From NCBI RefSeq assembly GCF_003265705.1, contig NW_020312859.1, forward strand, positions 5,792,763 through 5,856,762: DNA of 64,000 nt, written 5' to 3'. The number at the start of each line of letters is the position of its first letter. Within the stretch, counting starts at the first letter, position 1. The notes under the pieces were generated by a model. It worked only from the letters and a program-made list of their open reading frames with translations, was not told the DNA's origin and ran no database searches. The position numbers were made by a program, and so were the translations under genes. This DNA is from Callorhinus ursinus (taxonomy: Eukaryota; Chordata; Mammalia; Carnivora; Otariidae). Below are positions 1-11,710 of the stretch, piece by piece.

Positions 1-316
1 GCTCTCATTGGGTTTTTATTTAGATGTGCCACACAGCGAAGCAACAAGTTTCTCCATGAGCAAACTTTTCCTTTTAACTCGTAAGGGCTGCACCTAGTTC
101 CCGCGCACATGGAGGCACATGGTCACCAAGTTTCCTACCAGGCTTCTTGTTCTCAGCACGATTATGATGTCACTCTCCACTCCGTGTGTTCTCGGAATCT
201 CTGTTTTTACCAAAATGCAATGTTTTACCAAAAAATTATCCTGTACTTTGTACAAAAATGACTCCCAAACTCGTGAGCACGCTTACTCCCAATTCTCATT
301 AAGCTCTCCAGCTTTA

Positions 317-516
317 TTTATTTATTTTTTTAAAGATTTTATATATTTGACAGAGAGAGAGACAGCGAGAGAGGGAACACAAGCAGGGGGAGTGGGAGAG
401 GGAGAAGCAGGCTTCCCGCGGAGCAGGGAGCCCGATGCGGGGCTCGATCCCAGGACCCTGGGATCATGACCTGAGCCGAAGGCAGACGCTCGACAACTGA
501 GCCACCCAGGTGCCCC
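317..516 (-). mobile_element. Can-SINE
   Basis: Near full-length, from an A-rich tail (read as poly-T at the left) to the head CACCTGGGTGGCTCAG. A perfect 16-bp target-site duplication (AAGCTCTCCAGCTTTA) flanks it at 301-316 and 517-532. Confidence 0.95.
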
Positions 517-814
517 AAGCTCTCCAGCTTTAGAATGATTGGTGAAACAGCAAAGTTGCCAGACTGCCACAGATTCTTCAGGAGTTTAGACATATGAGAT
601 CATAGCTTACACATATGAAATCCTATTACCAGAGAAGTGTATGAGCTTACTATTCCATTTTACAAGCATTGTAGTTTTACTGCTTTTAAAACATTAATTG
701 TAAGAGGAATTAATGGTCATCTACACAATTTCAAACAATTACATTCACAATACTGATGGATAAATACCTCCCCACACAGTAAGAAAAACTTCCCACTTTA
801 TAAGAAAGCCTTGT

Positions 815-1000
815 GCTTGCATTTTCACATACATTATTCCATTCAATCCTCACAACACCCCTATGAGGAAGATTTTATTGTCCCCTTAGACTGATTTAGA
901 AACAGTGATTCAAAGTCTAATTCAAAGTTACAATGTTATAGAAAGAAGGGAAGTTGGGATTTGGATTTAACTCAGTATTTCCATCTCCAAGTTCAGAGCA
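815..1000 (-). repeat. MIR fossil
   Basis: Contains ATTCCATTCAATCCTCACAA and a CCCTATGAGG-like core followed by a diverged region, matching the reverse MIR consensus. Boundaries approximate. Confidence 0.65.
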
Positions 1001-2476
1001 CTTTCTGCTAAATCAGTACCATCACATGTCCATGAAATTGATATCTACCATTTCAAGTAGATTGGTGTTAGAGACAAATGTATGGCCAGTCTGAGATTTG
1101 ATATATATAAGGTGAAAACTTTGTTTTACTATCAAGTAGAAACTTTCTAGAACAGAGATCTTGGATATCTGAAATGATAAAACCTTTGGGATAGCTGCTC
1201 CTTATTTTGTCTTCCCACAAAACTATACACTGTTGATTCAGGAATCTAAGTTTAGGAACGCTTGATCTTCCACTATGTTCTACCTTCCCCTGTTCTCTTT
1301 CTCAATGAAAGCAATTCCTAGAAAGAACATGAGTCTGCTTCACTAGCAACTAGCTTTCTGGGGCACCTACCTGTAAGTGTATACACAGCCCTCAAATTTT
1401 CAGCTTTGCTATTCACATTATCATACCGAACAGAGATCAGGGAAGAAGTAAGCAAATGACAAATAATGAGACAGTACCCAGGCCACCCCCAGGAAAGTGA
1501 AAAAAGTCAATTATTTCCTCTGCCTATAACCAGAGAGAAATCTATTCAGGAAATTCAAAGTTCCTGCTAGAGTAGTAACCCTGTCACAGGTCATAATTAA
1601 TCAAAGACCAGAATGAGATGGAACTATCAACGTGCCCTTCCAAAGGAAATCACTCTCCTCTATTCCCAACGGTTTAGATATAAGAGAGCAGGGATGGGTT
1701 TTTATATACTAAGCAAGCTCAGATGATTCAGGACTGAGGACATCTTGTGGTACAAGGCATACTATGGAGTCCTGAACACAATACTAACAAGTCTACTTGT
1801 CAAATGCGTTCCTGTCCCTGCCTCCAGAAATAGAGCACAGAGTACTGGGAATCCTATCCCCTCATTTGGCAGGAGGGCTGGCAAAGAGCAAGACCCAGTG
1901 TCAGTCTTTTCTAGCAAATCTACCTGAAGTTAAGTAGCAAATGCTTTTGGGGGACAAAGCCCTGTGATACAGAAGCATGTCTAAGGCTGTGCGCCATGGA
2001 AGGTTAGAGGCACGATTTGGCCAGTGGTAGAAAACAGAGTCAATCTGGGATCAGTTAGACTGACTCATCATCATTCAGGATTTCCTAACATGTACCTCTT
2101 TTTCCAAAAGGCTTAAAACTAGTCTGACTTTCATGGTGGCTTAAGGAGCAGCATCTTTTCCACTGATAATGAGTTGACAGAAAGTCTGACCAATGTAGAA
2201 GAGGAGTTCGTATGCTGACTGTTTTAAGAGATGTTACCCTCTTCTTTATACTGATCCTGCCACTTTTCCATACATAATAGACAGAATATGTCAAAGTCAC
2301 AAAATAAGCTTCAGTAGAACTGAAAGCTACAATAATGGCCAGTTCAGAAGTAGTGCACAGATGACTGAAGCACTAGAAAAGCTTCAGTGGGGCTACAGAA
2401 GAACAATAAACCAGAAGAAAGGTTTACTACTGACCACAGCAAGAAATCCAAATATCTTAAGGAAAAATACACTTTA
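1001..2476. other. Unassigned intron sequence
   Basis: AT-rich intron DNA with no exon, RNA gene or clear repeat recognised. Confidence 0.5.
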
Positions 2477-2668
2477 GGGTACCTGGGTGGCTCAGTCAGT
2501 TAAGCATCTGCCTTCAGCTCAGGTTATGATCCCAGGGTCCTGGGATCAAGCCCTGCATCAGGCTCCCTGCTCAGTGGGGAGTCGGCTTCTCCCTCTCCCC
2601 CCATCCACTCGTGCTCTCTCTCTCTCAAATAAATAAAATCTTAAAAGAAAAAAAAAGAAAAAGAAAAG
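2477..2668 (+). mobile_element. Can-SINE
   Basis: Full-length; head GGGTACCTGGGTGGCTCAG and a tail degenerated to A/G. Imperfect target duplications AAATACACTTTA (2465-2476) and AAATACATTTTA (from about 2669). Confidence 0.92.
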
Positions 2669-3196
2669 AAATACATTTTAAGAATGAGTATAGTCTGGGA
2701 TACACTGAAGGCCAAAATACAGAAAATAGCTAGCATTCCTAGAACCTCGGTCATGGTCACATTTTTGGATGAAATACGAATTTCATTGTTAGAACTCTGG
2801 GAGAGAAAATACCAATTATTGGCCAGGTTCAGAAGCTGACTCCTTGGCTCAGGGCTCGTGTCTATCTGGGAATAAGATCCACCACACTAGCAGTGCCTGG
2901 ACAAGCAAAAGTCAATGCCAAAGAGAACAAACGGAAAGATTCAAAGCCACATCTCCAGAGTGCTCATGCCTGTCTTATGCTTCAATCAGCTAAATTCCAC
3001 TAAGGAAAAAGGTAACCTACACTATTTTTAAAGTGATAGTGAAAGTCTATGACTTCTGCTGAGGCTGAGCAAAGAAGGCTGACCAGGGTTCCTGTAAGAC
3101 ACTGAGGCAGAAGTGTAGAAGTAGGGAGATGGCAGTAGGAAGCTAGAAGGAGAAAATATTTTTCTTTTGGCCCAGGAAGGCAACCCTTTAAGTGGA

Positions 3197-3225
3197 AAAA
3201 CAACAACAACAACAACAACAACAAA
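3197..3225. repeat. (ACA)n microsatellite
   Basis: About nine ACA units in an A-rich setting. Confidence 0.9.
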
Positions 3226-3344
3226 CCTGTGTTTGATATTCTGGGAAGCTAGGATACTGGCTGCGGTAAACCATTTAAATCTATTAAAGAAAACAAAAAC
3301 AGTCTGTCCTCTATCAGCAATAAAAATATTTAACAGATATTTGA

Positions 3345-3550
3345 ATAGCATTAAGTGCCACGCACTCTTCTTAACAGTTTAGATCCTCATAACACAACTC
3401 TGAGGTAAGTACTAATATCTCCCTCTTACAGATGTGGAAACTGAGACACAGAAAGGTTAAGTAACTCATCCAAGGAAACACCTCTAGTGAGAGGTAACAA
3501 GGATTTAAACTCGGGCAACCTAGCTCCAGAATCATGCACTCGACCATTCT
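3345..3550 (-). repeat. MIR fossil
   Basis: Matches the reverse MIR core: ACTCTGAGGTAAGTACTAAT, then GATGTGGAAACTGAGACACA, AGGTTAAGTAACT and a degenerate terminal part. Confidence 0.85.
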
Positions 3551-4029
3551 GTTACATAAATTCTCAACAAAACAAAAAAGAAACACTGCCAGAGAGAGAA
3601 GGAGGCTTTCTATCTTCTGAGAATAAGACTTAGCCACTAATGCCTAAGAGAATGAACTCATCCTGCTACCAGCCCGCTCCTCAGGGCAGCAGAGCCCAGC
3701 AGCATGCAAACCAATGGAATCACAAAGGATTCCTACGCGAGAGCCTCGAAGAGCTTCCAAGCTGTGGAGGAAGGAGAGACTCATGGCCCCTTCAAGGAAA
3801 GCAGGCAATTATGGCTTAAATAACATTTGCTAAATTAAAAATTCTACGCAAATTCAAAGGTTGTCTCTGGGAAAAGAACGCAGCAGTCAGTTCCTCAAAG
3901 ATTCTAAAAAATGAAGATTTCCTAATGCACATCACCATTACAGGTTACTAAATAAAATCACAAGAATTATGAAAACTTTGAGTGGAATGGAATTTTAGAA
4001 ATTATTTATAGACCCCTCATGCAGTTGGT

Positions 4030-4303
4030 GCCTAAGTCCTCTATCTCCCTTTCTCAATTATTTTCAATGACTTCTTGCTCCCTTCAGATTCAAGTCCCAA
4101 CTTTGTGAAATAACATGTAATAGTTTTGCCTCTTGGGCCCCATTTTCTATCCTACCTTCTGTTAACCCAGGGTCCACCTAACTGGATTCTTCCCAGAACA
4201 AAGTACATCACAGAGTGTACATGTTTCTATAATGCTTTTCTCACTGTCTGGAAATGCCATCTTTCTAGCCATCACCTTCCCTTGTCAAGATCTTAACCAT
4301 CTT
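4030..4303 (+). repeat. L2 fossil, left part
   Basis: Resembles the L2 3' region with its pyrimidine-rich TCAGATTCAAGTCCCAA and later AGTGTACATGTTTCTATAAT-like stretches. It is interrupted by the SINE at 4304 and resumes at about 4514. Confidence 0.55.
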
Positions 4304-4496
4304 GGGCGCCTGGGTGGCTCAGTCGTTAAGCGTATGCCTTTGGCTCAGGTCATGATCCCAGGGTCCTGGGATTGAGTCCCATATCGGGCTCCCTGCTCGG
4401 CTGGAGGCCTGCTTCTCCCTCTCCCACTCCCCTGCTTGTGTTCCTGCTCTCGCCGTCTCTCTGTCAAATAATAAATAAAATCTTAAAAAAAAAAAA
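4304..4496 (+). mobile_element. Can-SINE inserted in L2
   Basis: Full-length with a perfect target duplication AAGATCTTAACCATCTT at 4287-4303 and 4497-4513. It splits an older L2-like remnant. Confidence 0.95.
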
Positions 4497-4513
4497 AGAT
4501 CTTAACCATCTTT

Positions 4514-4555
4514 CGGTGGCTAGCTCAAATACCCTTTCTACCATGAACTCTTAAA
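4514..4555 (+). repeat. L2 fossil, right part
   Basis: Continuation of the remnant at 4030-4303 (GGTGGCTAGCTCAAATACCC). Confidence 0.5.
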
Positions 4556-4749
4556 AAAAAATTATAGTTCATTATAATGCAGCTAGATATAATTGAAAAC
4601 TAGGGCTCCAAATTGGATGTTATCAATAAATAACTACTAAATTAGATTCAAAGATTACCAAAATTGACAGCTCTAATTTATCTGAATGATACTCTACCAG
4701 GATTTATGGTAATCACGCCACCAACATTTCAATTATTTAGTATGTTACC

Positions 4750-4935
4750 GTTTCCAAAGAACTTTCATCTGTAGAATTCCACTGAATTCTCCCCAACAAA
4801 CTTAAAAAGCTTGACCAGACCAATACTGCTATCAACACTTGACCAAAATGGAAAACAAGACCCAGAAGTTAATAAGACACACAACTAGTAAGATGTAGGA
4901 CACAGTTAGTAAATGATAGTCTGGCCTCTCGACTT
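4750..4935 (-). repeat. Probable MIR fossil
   Basis: Weak match to reverse MIR: AATTCTCCCCAACAAAC, then AATGGAAAACAAGACCCAGA and ACACAACTAGTAAGATG. Diverged. Confidence 0.5.
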
Positions 4936-5143
4936 CTATTTTTGTGTGCTTTTCACTATATCACAGAGTCCATGTGAATGGTGATGGTACTTCAGTTTCT
5001 TCCTTTCTGAACTACCCAACTTCTCTACCTGCTCAGGTTAAATGTCCATTTCTTCCCCCAGACACGGTAAAATATGGGGATGTGCAGATAAATGAAGGGC
5101 TTTGGCAAATAGTTCACAAATAAGGGAGCAAAAATGTCTTTTA

Positions 5144-5342
5144 TTTTATTTTTTTTAAGATTTTATTTATTTGACAGAGAGATAGAGAGAGAGCACAAGT
5201 AGGCAGTGTGGCAGGCAGAGGGAGAGGGAGAAGCAGGCTCTCCGATGAGCAGGGAGCCCGACGTGGGGCTCGATCCCAGGACTCTGGGATCATGACCTGA
5301 GCCAAAGGCAGACGCCTAACGACTGAGCCACCCAGGCGCCCC
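5144..5342 (-). mobile_element. Can-SINE
   Basis: Full-length. Perfect 16-bp target duplication GCAAAAATGTCTTTTA at 5128-5143 and 5343-5358. Confidence 0.95.
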
Positions 5343-5749
5343 GCAAAAATGTCTTTTAAAATTTGATTCTGTTAAGAAAAACTTCTCCTGAGAACTGGTT
5401 GCTCAACTCCAGTGCATTTTCCTAGGATCCTATATTCTCTCAATTCTAATTCAGGTAGAATTTGGAACTGAAGGGAAAGCAGAAACCAAAAAGCATCCTT
5501 ATCCTCAGATGTTTCTCTCATTGACTGTACAGATTAGCACTGCCAACATGGCTGGAAAAGCACTTCTCTTACTATTTCACAGCAGTGCTTTTCTGTCTTC
5601 CCTGGCTTTCCACACATTTGTCACTCCAGCCTGAGTGCCAGGCTTACAACTGGCAAGAGACTCACAGTCAAAAACTAGCAGGAGGGGGGAAAAAAAAAAC
5701 CTAGCAGGAAGAATCTTGTTTTTCACATATGAAGTCCTTTATTTCTAAA

Positions 5750-5932
5750 GATTCTCTTTTTTTTAATTTATTTTTTGACAGCGAGAGAGGGAATACAAGC
5801 AGGGAGAGTGAGAGAGGGAGAAGCAGGTTTCCTGCGGAGCACGGAGCCCGACGTGGGGCTCGATCCCAACACCCCAGGACCATGACCTGACCCGAAGGCA
5901 GATGCCCAACAAATGAGCCACCCAGGCACCCC
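5750..5932 (-). mobile_element. Can-SINE
   Basis: Near full-length. Perfect 21-bp target duplication at 5729-5749 and 5933-5953, beginning ATGAAGTCC, which indicates a fairly recent insertion. Confidence 0.95.
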
Positions 5933-5953
5933 ATGAAGTCCTTTATTTCTAAA

Positions 5954-6499
5954 ACTAATCCCCCCCACAATTGCTTTTAATAGTGTTGTTTATATAAGTT
6001 CTAGTACTGAAGATAATTTATAGCGAAGAATACAACTTTTCAAGAAAAGTATCTGGTGAGATCCTACAACCCCAGTCCAGCGATTCCTTAGCATCTAGAA
6101 AGAATATTCCTTTGGTTTCTTTTGGGATGATTTATATATTTTTTACAGACTTGAAGTGCTAAATATTAATGCTAAGAGAAAGAAGCAATGTCAGAGACAA
6201 AGAGGAAATTATTTTTATTTGACTTTGGTATAAACTCTTCCTGTATTATTATAAGGCCAAAAAGGCAATAATCGGAGATGGGGTTTTCACAGGGTCAGAA
6301 TTTAACGAGATTAATACTTCTACTGCCAAAACCTTCCAGACTCAGGGCCCAAAGAGAAAGAGGCAGTGCCTGAAAGAATCTGGCATTTTATAATCTGAGC
6401 TGCTAACTGCATGCATATGAGAAGGAGATGCTTGCATTTACACAGTTTAGCTCCACAACTAACCTTCCTTAGGGCAGATTTTTTTCTTTTTACTAAAAG
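5954..6499. other. Unassigned intron sequence
   Basis: No gene or clear repeat seen. Confidence 0.5.
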
Positions 6500-6635
6500 G
6501 AATAATGCAGTGGAGAAAAACGACAACTCAGAAACCCTGGTGTCTCATCCTTGTTCTGCTAACACACCATCATGTGACTTTGGGTATGTCACCTCAGACT
6601 CCTGACCACACAAAGAGATAAGACAGAATGATCTT
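6500..6635 (+). repeat. MIR fossil
   Basis: Contains ATGTGACTTTGGGTATGTCA and CTTGTTCTGCTAACA, matching the forward MIR region that encodes the GTGTGACCTTGGGCAAG core. Confidence 0.65.
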
Positions 6636-6979
6636 TTAATACCCTCCCCTTATTTTGTACCTTAAGTAAGAACAATACAGGAGAAAGTATATGACTAAGA
6701 TGGGATCTTTTGAGGGATGGGTCCATATCCCATTCTGTCTCAGCAGAAAGGCTGGTGTCCCATTCTCTGACATTCCAAGTATGCAGCACATGTTACTATG
6801 TGGAAGAAAGCCTCCTGGATTTGGGTCCTAAGTGTAGCCTAATGAGAAATGATTGATGCTTATATCTGGCAGAGGAGGAAAGACTAGAAACACATTAGTA
6901 TAAAACCTGTTTTCTTGTAATAGCAACAAAATCATGCCAAATTGATTGGCAAATACTATAATAGAATGAAGCATTTTTT

Positions 6980-7165
6980 AAAAAAAGATTTTATTTATTT
7001 GAGTGAGAGAGAGAGAAAGAGTATGAGCGGGGGGAGGAGCAGAGGTACACTTTTCCCCTTCCCCCCACAGCAGGGAGCCTGACACAGTGCTTGATTCCTG
7101 GTACTCCGGGATCACGCCCTGAATCAATGGCAGATGCTTAACCGACTGAGCTACCCAGGTGCCCC
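6980..7165 (-). mobile_element. Can-SINE, older variant
   Basis: Head-to-tail element with a GAGTGAGAGAGAGAGAAAG tail region, more diverged than neighbouring copies. Short target repeat AAGCATTTTT on both sides (about 6970 and 7173). Confidence 0.9.
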
Positions 7166-7714
7166 TAAAATTAAGCATTTTTGAAGAGAACATGTTAAAC
7201 CTTAAATATACTGGGCTCCTCAGAGGTGACTTAACAATCTTCAAAGTTTCTTTAATCTGCTACAGAAGGAAAAAAAACAAGCCCAGAACTAATAGAAAGA
7301 TCAGAAGTCACTTAAAAAGGAACACATTGTGTAGGACTGTACTGAAATATAGATACATAACCAATACACTTGCTTTGTTGCAAAGAGGTACTGTGTCAGC
7401 AGAGGTCAAAACAGGAAGTATTAAAAAGTCTGTTTACAACACATAATCTGGTTAAACTGTCTTAAACTTACTCACATGTGAATTAGAGATTCAGGGCTAG
7501 ACTTAGTCATGTGTAAACAGCAACCCAGGCCAGGTTTTTCCAATGCCTCTTGGCAAACAGGCTATTATTTCTTAAGTATTTTGATTAGAAATGAAATATT
7601 AAAAGGCACAAAATTGTGTTAGAACAAATTCCTCAATTTGCCTATGCTATAATCTTGGAAAAGTATGCTTGATAGAGGTACAAAATACCACCTCATTATT
7701 TATGAAACAGTTCA

Positions 7715-7880
7715 CAGTTGAAGAGCTTTTATACTTACTGACTCCCCTAAGTCCCCTCTGAAGCGTGTCTTAGTATGCAGGAACTGAAAAGAGGAGCTGA
7801 GAAAGGTTAGGCAACCTAACCAAAGTCATGTGGAACCTAAGCTGATGGACCAGGATGAGGCTTTCTTCTAGACAAAGGCC
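7715..7880 (-). repeat. Probable MIR fossil
   Basis: GAGAAAGGTTAGGCAACCTAA and flanking sequence resemble the reverse MIR core. Diverged. Confidence 0.5.
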
Positions 7881-8144
7881 ATTAAGCTACAATGGGCTTT
7901 CCAAGAAAAATGACACCAAACCATATCCTTTATTTTTAAAAAGGACATTTTGGTAAAACACAGCAGGGCCAAAATGATGTCCCAAAGCCTTTTACACCAC
8001 TTCTACCTAATCTTTTCTCCCACAATTTTGGTTGATGAAATCAGATATGGCAGAGAAAAAGGGATCTTTAAAGTTTGTTTTAAATATTAACCTTTATTTT
8101 TTTAAAAGTTCTTTTGGACAGATTCATGATAACACAGAAATTAG

Positions 8145-8262
8145 CTTTTTTTTTTTTAGGTAAAATTTGCATACCATGAAGTTCTTTGGTTGCCTTTTTT
8201 AATTGTTTATTGTTATGTTCATCACCATACATTACATATTTAGTTTTTGATGTAGTGTTCCA
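8145..8262 (-). mobile_element. 5'-truncated carnivore L1 3' end
   Basis: Contains ATTGTTTATTGTTATGTTCA, CACCATACATTACAT and TTTTTGATGTAGTGTTCC, which I recognise as the reversed 3' end of the carnivore-lineage L1. Left poly-T, and GAAATTAGC on both sides as a likely target duplication. Confidence 0.7.
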
Positions 8263-8399
8263 AGAAATTAGCATTTCTTTATAAGCATCTTCCCCAGGTG
8301 ATGAAGTTCTTCATGGTCAAAGATTACCTCATTTTTTTGGGACTTCACACATCAACCAGCACAGGATAAACATGGCAGGCGGAATAAAAATACTTGTTT

Positions 8400-8885
8400 G
8401 ACATGATCCAGCATTCTACTCCTACCCAAAGAACTGAAAGCAGGGACTCAAATACTTGTATACCCATGTTCACAGCAGTGTTATTCATGACAGCCAAAAG
8501 ATGGAAACAACCCACGCATCTGTCAACATGGAAAGAGATTTTTAAAATGTGGTATAGACACACAATGGGAGTATTATTCAGCCATAAAAGAGGAATGGAA
8601 TCCTGATATGTGACAACATGGATAAACCTTGAAAACACTAGATTAAGGGAAATAAGCCAGACACAAAAGGGATAAGTATTTTGTGATTCCACTTATATGA
8701 GGTCCTAGGATAGGTAACTTCACAGAGACAGAAAGTAGACTAGAAGGCGCCAAGGGTGGGGAGTGGGAGGAGAATGGGAAGGTATTGTTTAATGGGTTCA
8801 GAGACTATTTGGGATGATGAAAAATTTCTTGAGACGGACAGTGGTGATGGTTGTACAATACTGTGAATACACTTAATGCCACTTC
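8400..8885 (+). repeat. L1 fragment (end of ORF2 and 3' UTR)
   Basis: Matches the classic mammalian L1 3' segment: GGGACTCAAATACTTGTAT, CAGCCAAAAGATGGAAACAA, TATTATTCAGCCATAAAAGA, AAATAAGCCAGACACAAAAG and TGATGATGG-like stretches. Many point changes and no reading frame; an inactive fossil. Confidence 0.9.
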
Positions 8886-9074
8886 AAAATGGCAAAACAA
8901 AACAACAAAAGCCCCGGCAAAACACGTTATATATATTTTTACCAAAAACACAGTAAAAACTTGTTTCAAAAATGGGATGGCCGGGGATAACAATCCTGTA
9001 GAAGATTAAGACTATGTGAAAAGAAGAGAGAAGATGGTAATTGGTGTGTCCATAGGTCATCCAGTCACTGATTT

Positions 9075-9620
9075 AATACATATAGATTAGTTAAGTGCCA
9101 GCTACCTGCCAGATACTACACGAAGCCTTGAGAATGTAAAACCAATGAAACAGACTTCAACTCTGCTCTCAGAGACCTTAAGAGTCTAATGGGGAATACA
9201 GAAAGTAAAGAGACAATCACAACACCAATGCACCTTGGCAATTACTATGGTAAGAATATATTCAAGGTGCCAGAGAACACAGAGGAGTGGCACTCAATAT
9301 GAGGGGGTGGGCAGAAAGGATACCTGAAAGAAGTCAAGTCTAAGCTGCAACAAAAAGGATGATACTAATCTTCCAGAACCAGTAACAGCATGTTTAAAGG
9401 CCTAGGGGTATATGAGAAAACATCTTGTGTTTGAGGAACTGAGAATGAGGGAAGGGTATATGGCAAGAGAGGTAGCAGAAAGAGCCAAAGACCGAGAACT
9501 GCTATGTGCACGGGAAGGAGATGAGAAAGGTGGCCAGAAAGGTGGAGAAGGACAGAGGCATGAAAGGCAAGGGAAGTGGTTTTAAGGAGGGCTGGGTCCA
9601 GAATGTGGAGTATCTCGGCA
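9075..9620 (-). repeat. L2 fossil
   Basis: Reverse L2 3' segment: AAGTGCCAGCTACCTGCCAG, CTCAGAGACCTTAAGAGTCT, GAGGAACTGAGAATGAGGGA and AAAGACCGAG-type stretches. Non-coding remnant. Confidence 0.75.
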
Positions 9621-9639
9621 AATGTTCCCTGTGCCAAAA

Positions 9640-9985
9640 ATCTGTATTCTGCTCTTGTGAGTGGAATATTCTATAAATTTCAATCAAATCAAGTTAGCTG
9701 GTGATGTTCAAGTCTTCTAACATTGTAATGATTCTCTGCTTATACTATCAATTGAGAAAGAGGCAGTAAAATGTGACTATAAATCTAAATTGTCTATTTC
9801 TCTTTGTAGTTCTATCAGTTTTTATTTCATGTATTTTAAGGCTCTGATATTAGTATATAACCATTTATAATTGTTATGGCCTCCTAACTGGTTCCTTTTT
9901 ATCTTTACGAAAGGAACTTCTTTATTCTTGGCAATATTCTTTGCTCTCAAATCTACTTTGGTAGATATTAATATGGGCTGAACAA
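9640..9985 (-). repeat. L1 ORF2-derived fossil
   Basis: Antisense L1 ORF2 sequence: GTTCAAGTCTTCTAACATTG, GTCTATTTCTCTTTGTAGTT, CTATCAGTTTTTATTTCATG and TTTGCTCTCAAATCTACTTT. Broken frame. Confidence 0.8.
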
Positions 9986-10910
9986 CTATAAACTGAAGAA
10001 GAAAAGATACATGTGAACTGAGGCTGGATTCAACTACTGGTATTAAATTCACCAGAGTAATGAAAATGAAAACTAGATGATCGAGTGGTAAGAAATGAGT
10101 GAGTGGTGAGGGAAAAAAAGACCACAGGAGTGGTAGATGATACAAAGAGTAATGTCCCCACTAGAGAAAATCTGGTTATTTTAATGATTCATAAAGACTT
10201 ATTCATAAAAAGAATTCATTAGAAATATCTTAAAATTTTTAATGGTTCATAAAAAGAACAGACTTAGAAAGCAATTCTCACTTCTAACTTGTCTGCAGAC
10301 AATAAGCCAAGCTAATGAAGCAGTTTTAAGAGACTCTAGGCTGGAGGCACTCGTTCCAGTGCACGACTGATCTTTACATTCCCCTTTAACAAAACTTAGG
10401 CCACTGTGGGAATATCAGATAGCATTCTCCCTAACAACTGCCTTTAACTCAAAACGGAAGCATAAGTCCTTATTTTCAACAAGGGGTCCCATATCCAAAG
10501 ATACCCTAAGTCTTTGGGTTTAACCACTTGCTTCATATGCCAAAAAATGGGAGCAAAACAAAAAAGAAAACATCTTTCTAAGGCTTGAATCCGAGGGCAG
10601 CACTACTGAGTTTCATTTATATTGGTGGTCATTGGCTTCTGTGAGAGCTGAATGCTTCTGATGAAACTAAGAATGCTCTCTCCAGGAAAATCTCATATAA
10701 CCAACCTTTTGCATATGATTTTAGGGGGTTCACAGACCACAGAAGCCTAAGTTAAGAAGTTTTAATTTATACCCGTTAAAGTACAGAAAGAATAAAAATA
10801 TATACACATATATCCAGTTGCCAATCTAGTCACCTTTTTTTAGGCAAGTTCTCTGGATATCATGTGTTACAATCAATCCATAGCTGACTTAATTAAAAAT
10901 TATATATATG
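9986..10910. other. Unassigned intron sequence
   Basis: AT-rich, with a TA-rich patch near 10797-10812. No gene or clear repeat seen. Confidence 0.5.
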
Positions 10911-11102
10911 GGGGCACCTGGGTGGCTCAGTCGTTAAGCGTCTGCCTTTGGCTCACATGATCCCGGGGTCCTGGGATTAAGCCCCACATCGGGCTCCCTG
11001 CTCTGAGGGAAGCCTGCCTTCTCCTTCTCCCACTCCCCCTGCTTGTGTGTTCCCTCTCTCGCTGTGTCTCTCTCTGTCAAATAAATAAATAAAATATTAA
11101 AA
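10911..11102 (+). mobile_element. Can-SINE
   Basis: Full-length, head GGGCACCTGGGTGGCTCAG, inserted in a TA-rich target (near-identical AAAAT(TA)n blocks on both sides). Confidence 0.93.
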
Positions 11103-11116
11103 AAATATATATATGT

Positions 11117-11289
11117 ATTTTTTGTGAGGGGGAGGGGCAGAGAGAGAAGGAGAGAGAGAATCTTAAGCAGGCTCCATGCTCAGTGCAGAGCCCAACTTGG
11201 CGCTTGATCTCACAATCCTGAGATCATGACCTGAGTCGAAATCAACTGTCAGACCCTCAACCAACTGAGCCACCCACCCAGGTGCCCCC
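11117..11289 (-). mobile_element. Can-SINE, older variant
   Basis: Reads AATCTTAAGCAGGCTCCATG and GTGCAGAGCCCAACTTGG, the older subfamily form, ending GCCACCCACCCAGGTGCCCC with an extra CACC unit in the head. Confidence 0.88.
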
Positions 11290-11302
11290 CCTACAAATTT
11301 TC

Positions 11303-11448
11303 TTTTTTAACAATTTTATTTATTTGAGAGAGCAAGCAAGTGAGCAAGCACAAGTAGGGAGCCTGATGCGGGTCTCTATCCCAAGACCCCGAGATCATGA
11401 TCTGAGCCAAAGGTAGAAGCTTAACCACCTGAGCCACCCAGGTGCCTC
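11303..11448 (-). mobile_element. Can-SINE, internally shortened
   Basis: Tail and head are both present but the middle CT-rich part is reduced (GAGCAAGCAAGTGAGCAAGC). Third SINE within 540 bp and about 260 nt downstream of the exon 3 donor. Confidence 0.88.
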
Positions 11449-11710
11449 CCCGCCCAATTTTATTTTTAATGAGCTACATATTGAGAGAAAATTAATCATA
11501 CTTGCTTTGTACATCTTGATCTGAACAACAGCATCCCCAGTAAGGCCTGAATGATCAAGGTTACTCTTAGCAACTCTGGAATCAAATACAGTCTCTCCTT
11601 ACTCTGCTAACCATGCTATTTACCTGTGGCTCAAGTTAAGGTATATTCCAGGTGGGCAAGCCAGTCAACCCACTGCCAAATGATGAGGGACTTGCTGGTT
11701 TAACCCTTAC

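Larger units (their letters stand above)
1..11710 (-). other. TOP1: TOP1 intron 3, 5' part (continues beyond window)
   Basis: This sequence lies downstream of the exon 3 donor in the direction of TOP1 transcription and runs off the left edge of the window. It begins at the GT donor read on the minus strand at 11710-11709 (GTAAGGG). No further TOP1 exon was recognised between 11710 and base 1, so exon 4 should lie outside. The content is Can-SINEs in both orientations, L1, L2 and MIR remnants and unremarkable AT-rich sequence, itemised below. Confidence 0.85.

Noticed and set aside
322..593. Recurrent small open frames with WVAQSVKRLPSAQVM-like peptides across the window
   Set aside because: These are translations of Can-SINE copies, not genes.
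3197..3225. CRISPR-like or tandem-array signal
   Set aside because: It is a plain (ACA)n microsatellite; spaced direct repeats elsewhere in the window are dispersed SINEs.
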